Assembly: GCA_021234155.1 (NCBI GenBank)
Contig: JAJEKV010000020.1
Span: 18,591,018-18,655,017, forward strand
Source: Isoetes taiwanensis
Lineage: Eukaryota > Streptophyta > Lycopodiopsida > Isoetales > Isoetaceae
Length of the DNA stretch: 64,000 bases
Reading direction: 5' to 3'
Program-made: the position numbers and the translations under genes
Shown here: positions 48,758 to 58,600 of the stretch, piece by piece
How positions within the stretch are numbered: the stretch's first letter is position 1
Layout of the letters: every line of letters starts with the position of its first letter
The notes under the pieces: generated by a model
Database searches by the model: none
Told to the model about the DNA's origin: nothing
What the model saw: only the letters and a program-made list of their open reading frames with translations

Positions 48758-49204
48758 TGTTAGCCCTTTGGGCTAAACATATGTATGAGTGGCATAGGCC
48801 ACATGTATTTATCACATTGGACCACTTGATCTAGGGCCCAGATTTAGCCCACATATGCGGTAGGTGGCATAGGCCACATGTCTTTGTCATATTGGACCCC
48901 ACAATCTATGGCCCAGATTTAGCCTAGATCTGTGGACGGTGAGATGTCAGTTAGGGTTAGGGTTTTGCTCTACTATTTAGAGAGAGCATTTTCTCTCATT
49001 GTTTAGGTTTTTGCTCACGTTTTGGAGCACCTCCTTTTGGAGCATCAATATGATTCTGTTTTGTTCATTCTTTGCTTTGTTCTTGTTCTTGGAGTTCTTT
49101 CCCATCTTCTTTTGTTGATCCATGAGCATTTGTGGCAGCCTTGTGCCATCCGGCAGTCATGGACTGCTGCTGCAAGGTGATGCCAAGAACCCCAAACATC
49201 AACA
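48758..49204 (+). repeat. 3' LTR of the LARD element
   Basis: Matches the 5' LTR in length and nearly in full sequence. It is preceded by ggtgtggtgggggggag, a purine-rich tract. Confidence 0.95.
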
Positions 49205-49745
49205 CGGCTAAACCCTCAAGAAAAGACCCAGGTAAAGATGTGTACACAATGCATCTGCTAGCACTTGCAAGTCACGCTTCTGTAAGCAAAATCCTAACTC
49301 AATCTTTTCTATCCATCCACCAGCAGAAATTGACCACTAATATAATATCTGGTCAATTTCTAGTAGAAGTTAGAACCACTTATGTCTATCACCGAATCAA
49401 AGTTCCATAGATCTCTTACCTAATTCTGGACGATTTTGTAGTCCATTCCGCGGTCTGTCCATTCAGAAGACATATCTGACCATGGAGCATTCCATTCTAC
49501 ATGCAAATCTGAAACCTAGCCAGGCGGGTGCAAATCCAACTAAGTGCAAATCGACTATTGCAACTGGTCCTAGCCAGGTCGATTTAGATAGCCTTCAAAG
49601 TGCAAGTCCGAAATGAACAGTGCGGTATAAGGATCAAGGATGAAAGCTGCTTGATCGTTCGTGGCAAGAGGAAGAAGATCATCACCGGTATCGTTCTCAA
49701 ATCGATTATTAGCAGGCATAAGCGCAAAAATGTGCCATTTCAAAG

Positions 49746-49947
49746 ACATAATTGGGCGGAAACAATAATCAACGTGGCAATACCTAACTTTAAAAACTAA
49801 TCTAGACCATTAGTTCACATCAAACAAAATCAACCGTCCAAAATGAACATAATTGGGTGGAAACAATAATCAACGTGGCAATACCTAACTTTAAAAACTA
49901 ATCTAGACCATTAATTCACATCAAACAAAATCAACCGTCTAAAATGA
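49746..49947. repeat. 101-bp tandem duplication
   Basis: Two head-to-tail copies start acataattgggcggaaacaa and acataattgggtggaaacaa. They differ at a few positions. It lies in the hAT-like interior, right of the LARD element. Confidence 0.9.
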
Positions 49948-50219
49948 AAGTTGATGACAAACACTCAAAATCCCTTTAGTATAAAGAAAGATATACAAGA
50001 ATATTAATACGTCCTACGGCGCATTGTTCCAGTTTTAGTATGTCCCTATATTCCCTTTAATTCTCCTGGATTCCCTTACATTCTAGAAATTTCTAGAACA
50101 TTTTAGAACTTTCTTGAACATTTTGAAACTTTCAAAATATCCTAGAATATTATAGTCTATTTTATCTTAATTAGAATATTACCCTTAAGTATATTTGAAA
50201 CATAAATTATTCATAGAAT

Positions 50220-50292
50220 TAATGCTTGGTCTAGTGGTTAGAGTGGGGGGCTAGGGGGTTGAGGACTAGGGTTCGAATCCCCCCAATAACAT
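50220..50292 (+). repeat. tRNA-derived SINE-like head, copy 1
   Basis: A box A match TGGTCTAGTGG (50227-50237) and a perfect box B GGTTCGAATCC (50270-50280) are spaced as in a tRNA. The acceptor and anticodon stems do not pair well, so it is not a working tRNA gene. It fits the RNA polymerase III promoter of a SINE. Confidence 0.6.
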
Positions 50293-51079
50293 AAAAATTT
50301 TTAAAAGCCTTTCCTTAAGGAACGAGCATTCAATATGAGCCTTAGGATCTTAGACTTGATCAACGATCAAGATCTCACCATATAAAAGCAATATGAGCCG
50401 TAGGATCTATTACATATAATTCCCAAAGCCACGTGAACCGTAGGATGTGTCCCCAAGCCATGTGAGCCGTCGGATCTCGGCCGATCAATCTGGACCGTAG
50501 CACCATGGTGCATATTACATATGTAAACTCCCAGGCCATCTGGGCCGTAGGATATGTCCCAAACCCACGTGAGCCGTCGGATCTCGAACGGACGGTCGGA
50601 TAAGCGCGAAACATAAGAACATATATAGGACAAGAAAATTAATACGTCCTACGGCGCATTGTTCCCGTTTTAGCATGTTCTTATAGTGCAAGGCCCTGTC
50701 GTGCTCTATGTACTATATTTAGCATTCATGAAGATTCCCTTAGATTCTCTTAGAATTTTCAATTTTGATTGAGGTGCTTACCCATGAGCATTTAGAACCT
50801 TCCAAAATAATCTATTTTGGATCTGTGTTCTAAAACACTTTCTATTTTAATACTAAGGCTCTTGCCCTGAGCATCTAGAACATCTTTTTTTCAAGATTTA
50901 TATTGTACACCTCTATTGTGGCTCTTTGCAAAAGCCTAAAAAAACTCTAAGATTTCATCAAGATTTTCTTAGATTCCCTTAGATATTATGAAGATTTCCT
51001 TAGATTCAACTAGATTTTAAGAGATTCCCTTAGACTTGTAAATATTTTCCTAGATTCTCTTATAATTTATGAGATTTCC

Positions 51080-51380
51080 TTAGATTCCCTTTAATTCTCC
51101 TGGATTCCTTTACATTCTAGAAATTTCTAGAACATTCTAGAACTTTCTGGAACATTCTGGGACTTTCAATACATCCTAGAACTTTCTAAAAGTATTTCCC
51201 TATTCCTTTACATCCCTGAAGATTCCCCTACATTCTAGAACTTATTAGAACAATTATCTTATATTCCAAAACATTTTAGAATTCTGGAACTTTCTAGAAC
51301 ATTCTAGAACTTTCTAGAGTCTTCTAGAACATTCTAGAGCCTTCTAGAACATTCTAGAGCCTTCTAGAACTATCTAGAAT
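51080..51380. repeat. TTCTAGAA-rich array
   Basis: Dense repeats of ttctagaacattctagaact and variants. Each TTCTAGAA is a palindrome that fits the heat-shock element pattern nTTCnnGAAn. It may be chance from a simple repeat. Confidence 0.6.
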
Positions 51381-51452
51381 GTTATATTCTATTTTATCTT
51401 AATTAGAACACTATGCTTAACTATATTTGAAACATTAATTATTTTAATGAAT

Positions 51453-51526
51453 CAATGCCTGGTCTAGTGGTTAGAATGGGGGGCTGGGGGGGTTGATGGT
51501 CAGGGTTCAAATCCCCCAAATGACAT
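51453..51526 (+). repeat. tRNA-derived SINE-like head, copy 2
   Basis: Box A TGGTCTAGTGG (51460-51470) is unchanged and box B is GGTTCAAATCC (51504-51514). The flanks match copy 1 on both sides, so this copy was multiplied as part of the larger unit and not by its own transposition. Confidence 0.6.
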
Positions 51527-51909
51527 AAAAATTTTAAAAGACTCTCCTTAAGGACCGAGCATTCAATATGAGCCTTAGGATCTTAGATTCGATCAACGAT
51601 CGAGATCTCACCATATGAAAGCAACATGAGCCGTAGGATCTATTACATATAATTCCCAAAGCCATTTAGACCGTAAGATATGTGCAAAGCCACCTGAGCC
51701 GTAGGATCTCGGACCGACGGTCAGGATCAAGAACAACCTGGACCGTAGGATCGTCTATATAGAATCTGTATATAAACTCCCAAGCCATCTGGGCCGTAGG
51801 ATGTGTCCCCAAGCAACGTGAGCCGTCGGATCTCGAACGGACGGTCGGATAAGCGCGACAAACATAAGAACATATATATGTGATTGATGATTGATATATT
51901 TTTTTTTTC

Positions 51910-52152
51910 CGCGTACGAATTTGAAATTTGAATTTCGCGTATGCGAAACCTTTTAAACTGCGTACGCGAAACAGTATAAAGCGCGTAGTTACAAATTTGA
52001 AATTTGAAAACCGCGTACACAAAACCTTCTAAACCGCGTACGCGAAATAGTATAAAGCGCGTACGCGGAAAAAAAAAATTTGCGTACGTGGTTTTTACTG
52101 TTTCGCGTACGCGAAAGAACTTTCGCGTAGAAGCTTTCGCGTACGCGAAATT
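51910..52152. repeat. Right subterminal palindrome array of the hAT-like element
   Basis: About ten CGCGTACGCG-type motifs and degenerate versions, with spacers such as aaaccttttaaact and cagtataaag, lie about 115 bp from the right end. The left array lies about 125 bp from the left end, so the two are symmetrically placed. Confidence 0.75.
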
Positions 52153-52266
52153 TTATTTTCCCGGCCGGCGACTAAAAAACGTAGAATATGTTTTTTTCAA
52201 AAAAATACATATTTTTTAACTTTATACGTCAGGAATTTAGATTTCGTACGTACAGAACTATCCCTG

Positions 52267-52355
52267 ATGAAGACGCTCTCAAGTTGGATACAATATTTTG
52301 GTCTGTTCGTCCAAGCGATGTCTCTTACTATATGGGATCTTCAGAGCTTGGATGA
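52267..52355 (+). pseudogene. Host ORF, segment 3 with stop codon
   Basis: After the right hAT target duplication the frame of segments 1 and 2 continues as ALKLDTIFWSVRPSDVSYYM and stops at TGA (52353-52355). A one-base change just before the stop would instead give a DDLVD ending at TAG, so the true terminus is uncertain. 52356-52439 would be the 3' UTR, lying between this ORF and the convergent minus-strand gene. Confidence 0.6.
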
Positions 52356-52439
52356 TCTTGTAGACTAGGAATTTAAGTACACAATACACATAGTGTTATA
52401 GTCCTAGGCACTTGTTACGACATACACATGTATTGTTAT

Positions 52440-53532
52440 TCATCTCAAAATTAGGTCTTGTTCTGTTATAGCGAGGTCCCCTCTTGCTTCTACCAAGTGA
52501 CCTTCTACCAACAAGCCACTCACCCAATCCCTTTTTTTTTTTGAAATCCATGGTGCATGCTGATATCTTGTGCCAACACTGTCATCATGGATCTGACCAT
52601 GGAAAACAACACCTTCCTTGTTGATATGGTTCTTCTTGTAGTATATAATCTGACTCCATTCCGGTTTAATATACAGTTGTCTTATTAAAAAGTGACACAT
52701 ACAACCTCGTTTGTAGGACTCACCACGCCATCTTCTACTTATTCCAGTAACTTGAGCTCTGCTCTTCCTTTTATTCCTTCCTTTACCGCGTTGTTCAACC
52801 CCTCCTACAACTTCAGCATTATCTTCTTCTATAGGCTCAATATGGTCAGGATCATCCACTTGTTGCTCAATACATTGCTGCTCAACCTGTTGTTCCATAG
52901 GTTCTGCAGTATCCCATCCTTTCCCCCATTTGGTTTTCTTCTTTCTGTTCTTGCCTTCGCTTCGTGGCTCAATTGGATGAATGTCCTCGCTGAAATCACT
53001 TGGTCCATAAGTGCACCAGTAGCTACAATTACAAATGGCAAGTTACATTTTAATTTAGTTCCTGCACACCAAACATCTATTTCAAATAAGGCTTACATTG
53101 TATATGTCAAATGACTATTCACATTAGATTGTTTCAAAGAGCCTGGTTTTTGGCATTTGCTAGTGCTCTTGTAGAAATCTGTTGGGCAATGCACATTTCT
53201 CCTCTCCCCTTCAACAAAATCTGGAACATGGGCAGTTGGAATGTAACAAAATTGGGCTGAAACACCACTAACTGAGCCAACCGCTTTCTTTACTCTTTTG
53301 TCTTTGTCTTCTGTCCATTGCAAATTCTTTTGGCTGAAAGGTCCCTCGAGAGGATTTTGTGCCTCAATCCCTTCCAACATCTGCCACAAAATAGAAGGAA
53401 ATAAAGCAGGAGATGATGTACTGTGCCATGTTTTTCCAAAAATAAAGAACTTCATGATACTCTTACCTGCTGCTGGACGGAGTAAATATCATTGGGCTTG
53501 TCGTTAGCAAAGCTGTTTTTGCATACATCCAT
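52440..53532 (-). CDS. Zinc-binding, FAR1/MULE-like protein (three exons resolved)
   Basis: Minus-strand exons are 53532-about 53467 (ATG, MDVCKNSFANDKPNDIYS, donor gtaagag), 53380-53097 (acceptor gcag, donor gtaagc) and 52989-52440 (acceptor ttcag, stop TGA). Phases agree across both introns, giving about 300 aa. Exon 2 has QFCYIPTAHVPDFVEGERR. The last exon has a basic stretch (GKNRKKKTKWGKG) and then KRGCMCHFLIRQLYIKPEW with later His residues, a Cys/His arrangement that resembles the zinc module before MULE-type or FAR1-related domains in plants. Family assignment is from memory of the pattern and uncertain. The protein is short and lacks a transposase core, so it may be a truncated copy or a domesticated fragment. 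Confidence 0.5.
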
Positions 53533-53657
53533 GGTGGGACAATGACTCAATTGATTTTACATTGTAAACAAGTGACCAAATTTAAAACAAGCTGAAAGAA
53601 CAATGGCTTTAAGGCTGTTGATCAGTGAATGGGTTCAAGAAACGTAAATATATTTAC

Positions 53658-53860
53658 TTCATTTCTATAGAAATGCTCCACTCCAAATCGACCAGCTTTG
53701 GGTTCCTCTTGCATCAATTTCGCTCCAATGAAGGCGCGGGAAGGGCAGGAATTGTCTTGAAATGGCACTCTATTTGAAAAAATAGAATTCCTTCTTTCGT
53801 GGCTTAAACATGCCACACTGACATCTGTACAAGGTAGTTGAACCCCATTCTTGCATGGCA
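53658..53860 (-). CDS. Possible upstream exon of the FAR1/MULE-like gene
   Basis: A minus-strand frame reads VQLPCTDVSVACLSHERRN, PFQDNSCPSRAFIGAKLMQE and ends FYRNE before a gtaaat donor at 53657. An acceptor-like gcaag lies near 53861. It looks like coding sequence, but no acceptor before 53532 keeps the phase with the next exon, so it may belong to a decayed version of the gene or to an alternative transcript. Confidence 0.35.
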
Positions 53861-55630
53861 TTAGGATCCATGGCATATTCAAAATGGGTGGTCGCGCCCA
53901 TCCCCCGACATCAGGAGTCATCCCCCATCCATCAGGAGTCATCCCCCATCCACGGCTATAACATGTCAAAAAGGCATGGTTAAAACATGTCAGTGTCCGA
54001 CATATACGGGGCTCGGATGTGAATTTGCCAGAAGGTATTAATTGCATGGCTGGGATGATCCCATTGGACGGACGGATGGGATCACTTGAAAAGTACCTGA
54101 CATCGTCAAGTACCCAAAACAAGGGTACCCAAAACGGCCGTTCCGAGGGGCCTGATGATTCCTCGAGAAGGGCGGGCCTGCAAAGGGATCACCAAGACAA
54201 GGGTAAATATATTTCACCCATTTCGTGTCATTGGAAATTTTTTTATTTCAACCAGAGTTCTTGATTCAATCTGAACCAGTTTTTTTGGTTCAATCCTCGG
54301 TCTTTGCCACACTGATTGCAGCGTAACACTACCCAACAACCCCCCAGGCACTAGTTGTCATGTTATTCCTAAAATGCCCCTGCAACAGAAGAGGGCAAAC
54401 CATCACATTATTGCTAAAATGCATATGCCCCAGAAAGAAACAGGAAAGGCCAAACCGAGTTCTACCAGATTTGGGAACATTGACTTATGCTTGTCTGCTC
54501 AGTATATATAATATATAAAACAGCCAGACCAGTCAATCCTCACAAGGATGGCATGTGCCTTTCACCAGATTTCGTTCTTCCCATCTATGTTCAGAGCTAT
54601 CTGCACCAGCTAAAACTACTAGAGATTGATGGGCGGTTTGCACCCTGACACAGCGATGCAATTTTGATTTTGAATTCAGCAACACAAGGTGCACTTTGCG
54701 CCCGCTGATGAGCGTGGAATCTCTCAGCTGGCTTAGTCAGCCAAAACATCATTCATGTGCTTCCCACAAGGGATGGCAAATTATTTCAAGATCAGAATTA
54801 TGTTCTAGTTATTCTTATCCGATCAAAGACTCGTTAAACGTCATTTCAAATTAAAAAACATGTTTACATGGAGATTTGATGTGCTGGGAAATATGATCAA
54901 ATCTAAAGAACCAAGGCTGGAAAGCTGCAACATTCTGCGCAAGGGGATCAATTTGTAGCCAAAAAGGAACATCCGGAAGAGTGCAGACTTCGGCAATGGC
55001 AAATCTGGTAGATAGCAGAGATGATCCTGGAGTATATAAGCAGCTGAATCTCCTGGCATAAACCATGTGAACCAGGGTAATGTGGTTTTCTCACCGTTGA
55101 ACAAAAATTTCAAGGATGTCATGTGAACCCTACATGAGAATGTGTAGCAATGGTAGATCCTTGAGGTAATCCCCCTTACATGACTAAGATCTAGACCATG
55201 CAATCCGATCATCCAAGGCCTGATTTTTTCTTGTATAACAAAGCAGCTGACGTTTTATAGCAGCATGCCTGCCACAGAACTATTACTGCACACATTAAGA
55301 GACGACAGTACACCATTGTCATTATGAATCTCCATCATATATGCATATATGCCTTCAAAATCTTGTCACGTGGTGGACCATTTGAGTAATGAGAACCCTA
55401 AAACTTCTGGGAGCGCGTATAGTTGACCACCGAGATTATTCTCAGCCATATCCTTCATAGTAGAAACTGATGTGCCTCATCACCTAAAAGCCTGTCAAAA
55501 ACTCTCTGGCATTGTACACATTTATCAAATTGGCAAGGAACTGACGACAATAGCCTCCATGCACCATTACCTAGAAGGTAACCTCAATAATAAATTACAA
55601 ATGAATTCCAAAAAAAAACATCAATTATGT
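53861..55630. other. Intergenic, no supported gene
   Basis: A short direct repeat (atcccccatccatcaggagtc) lies at about 53915-53960. The rest, including 54123-55630 upstream of nothing recognisable, has only short frames and would contain the 3' UTR and terminator of the bromodomain gene near 55.2-55.6 kb. Confidence 0.4.
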
Positions 55631-58600
55631 TCAGGAGTGTCCATCCCCCAGGGATTTGTCTATGTCCATATTTTCGTGCAAGTGAGCGTCCAGTCCCTCC
55701 ACCTGGACTTCAGACTCCTTGATTTGATCAACATTATCTCCTTCACAGACTTCAATGCCGACAGAGGGACTATGCCCAGCATCATGAATTGCTGCAAGAA
55801 ATTTAGATGCCCTGGACCCAGTAGAAACACCTTTCTTCATGTGTTTCCGCTTGCCTTTTGGGAAGCTGCTGATGATGAAACGATGAGGAACTGCGTCAGT
55901 CATGCCATAGTCATCACCGACAATGGGGAGCCCAAAAAACTTGCCTCCCCGACCAGATTTTGAACTTGATGCATCTGCAGCCTTCTTAATATTTTGCGGC
56001 AAGTACCTTTGTTCTCTTTCTTTTGTTGCTAAGGTAGCATGGCGATTCACATATGCCTCATCTTCCGTATCCTTTATGTTGACATAGCATTGTGTGGTAA
56101 GGAAACAAAAAAATAGAAAAAACACAAACATGTGCAACACAAGAATAACAATACCTCATCGCTTGAGTCTGGCAAGGCTTGTTCCCTTTTTCCATTGACC
56201 TGGCGCCACTGAGGAGTCTCAATATGTGCATGCTTAATGTGCTCAACGTATTTTACGCCCACATTGACAGGCATAACCATGTTACTTATGTCATAATCTG
56301 CCGATCTCCTCCGCAGCACATTCGATCCCTGAGATCCAATACAATGCCGACTGCGTGTAGCACGCAAGGCCGATTTGACATTCATGTTTGTTGGACCCTG
56401 AATTGACCCCTTTGGGGACAACATGCATGGAGATTTTTGTAACAAAGGCGACCTAAGCTGGTGCCTGAGCTTCCTTGTGCGGGACTGTAAGGACTCTATC
56501 ATCCACATTACCTGTTCAACAGAATCTTCATCTGGGCCAAAAAATGGATCCTGTGAACGATCCAGGTCAAATTCTTCTATACCTTCTCCAGCTTCCACAT
56601 CTGAGAATGCAATAAAATCAACATCACTAAGGAAAACCAGCTTAAATAAAGATGCACAGAACATACAGTTTTGTTCACCAGCGTGATAGGTGTCGACATC
56701 CAAAGGTCCATCTTCATGTTCCGGTTGTTTCTTTTCTGGCAAGGCAGAAAAAGACGTTACAATTAGATGTCCAATCAACTTCTGCTTCATATACAGGCGA
56801 CTTCCAACATTAAGGGTGTGAGAATGCAAATTACCATATCTTGAAAATAGAGAATGTCTTGTCATAGATGCAGTTATCTCTACATCATTATCCACCTTCC
56901 TTTGCCGTCGAAGAAGAGCACGATGATTCTTTTTCCGAGCATCAAAAATTTCTCTTGCTGCTGATCCATACTTTCCCAGATTTGTCTGAACCTTGCCATA
57001 CTGTATATCCGTTAAAATCCTATCATACTTAGCAGCTTGTTGTTGAAGCTCTTTTATTCTAAGCTCTAACCATCTGCAGCGCCATTCAATTCCTCGCCGA
57101 TAATTTTTCCAGTCCAGGTTAAGCGCCTTCTTTGGTCTAATGCAAACAATGATAGCAATGAGTGTATAGTTTCACTTCCCAAGCAAGCAGTAAGCAAAGG
57201 CATTTAATGCAATCCTAGTAGTAAACCAGGCACTTTGATGCTTCTCTTTTTGCATACAATGGCAGAACATGGAACTTTAACACTCAATCACAAGGATTGA
57301 CCTGTACCCAAAAGCATGGCACGACACAACTACACTAATGCATATTGTTTCACATGGGCTATTGTTCACATAGGGACGAAGAACACCAGAAAGGTTGATA
57401 TTACCTTTGAGGAACCAAACTTTCGTCTTCATGACTTGCAGACATGGCTCCATTACCATCTCTCAGATTCGACTGAACTTCCAAGCCCTCCTCTGCTGTT
57501 GCATAACCACTTAATGAACTCCAAGTACAAGTGAAGGAAGAACTTGAGCACTCTGTAGCTTGATTATCAGAGTCTACCCTAAAATCCTCATATGTTGTAT
57601 CAAATTCTTCTAAAACCTCCACCATCGCCTCTGAGTTGGTAGGCCATGAGATATGTGTCCTCTGACCTTGTTTTTCATATTGAGAAAGTAATGATGGTAC
57701 AATAATTCCATTCCCAAGCCCTCCGAAAGACTGATCCACATTGTCTCCAGAAGAAGTGGGAATAGCATTCCTGCCTTCCAAATTGGCGTCATTTTCACTA
57801 GGTAGCAATAGAGGGAATGATAAATTTTCCAATCTTTTCAATAAATTTGAGCTTTTGACCTGTCCTTCGCTGGCCTTCTTCTCGAATAAACTTATATAAT
57901 TTTTGCCTTCATCAAGGAGCGTTTTTGCCGCCTTCCAAATCTTTGAACGCTTCTGATTATATTTCATGGCATTGTAGCAAATGCGCTCAAAGTCATCCTA
58001 CATATTATGTTGGCTTGAGAAACAATTTTACAAAATATGGTAACATGCATCTAAGAATTACTTACCACAAAAAACTGCCACGAGAGATATTGATGTCTCT
58101 GAACTTTTTCCATCATGACAGAAAAGCACATTGGATGTGTAATCACCTTACTGTAGTTGGGAGCAGACGATTCATCCACAGGCTCCATAAAAATTTCATA
58201 TGGATCTAAGCTGCAACAGATTCATAGCACATAGAGAGCATAAGTGCAACTACCTAAAGCAAATCCCCACAATAATAGGTACTCCTTTACATCCCAAATG
58301 TGCTCCTTGAAGGAGCAAAGTGCAGAGAAAACTCGAGAAACAAAACTTTACTATCCATCAGTGACACATGAATGGTATCAAGGAGGACCAATTTCTTAGC
58401 CATTCCTATATTATACAATGAACATGGTAGCCAAAAAACGTCCATAAATGGGACTTCAAATTTACCAAGATCCATTGGTTGCCACTAAAATCAGAACCGG
58501 AGCCCACTTAAGAATGCAAGTACCTAGACGCCGACTCTACACTCTGCTCCCAATTATTTGGTCTCAAAACAATTTTTTCAGACGCATAGCAAAAGATGTC

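Larger units (their letters stand above)
44928..49204 (+). mobile_element. Young non-coding LTR retrotransposon (LARD type), 4,277 bp
   Basis: Two 447-bp LTRs starting TGTTAGCCC and ending CATCAACA (44928-45374 and 48758-49204) differ visibly at one site or few sites. A 5-bp duplication CGGCT flanks the element (44923-44927 and 49205-49209). A tRNA-Asp-like primer site follows the 5' LTR and a G-rich purine tract precedes the 3' LTR. The 3.4 kb interior has no gag or pol, only tandem repeats and weak frames, so it must have moved using proteins of another element. It is nested in the hAT-like element and is one of the youngest insertions here. Confidence 0.95.
49995..51880. repeat. Two direct copies of a 0.65-1.25 kb unit with a tRNA-like head
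   Basis: Copy 1 spans about 49995-50635 and copy 2 about 50636-51880. Each starts near attaatacgtcctacggcgc and ends near cggataagcgcgaaacataag or its variant. Shared parts include the tRNA-like segment, cttaaggaacgagcattcaa and several gagccgtaggatct motifs. Copy 2 carries extra TTCTAGAA-rich sequence. No coding frame is credible. Confidence 0.75.
37563..52266. mobile_element. hAT-like DNA element, 14.7 kb, composite and non-autonomous
   Basis: It is flanked by a perfect 8-bp duplication ATGAAGAC (37555-37562 and 52267-52274). Both ends start CAGGGATAG(G)TTC when read inward. An 8-bp duplication with CAGGG-type ends is the signature of the hAT superfamily. Both subterminal regions carry clustered CGCGTACGCG palindromes. 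The host frame reads straight through the empty site, which independently confirms the boundaries. No transposase frame with RW or BED-type motifs was found. The interior is filled with other repeats: a Helitron end, a 4.3 kb LTR element, SINE-like units and tandem arrays. Confidence 0.85.

Noticed and set aside
50220-50292. A possible tRNA gene
   Set aside because: A and B boxes are good but acceptor and anticodon stems do not pair, and a second diverged copy sits in the same repeat unit.
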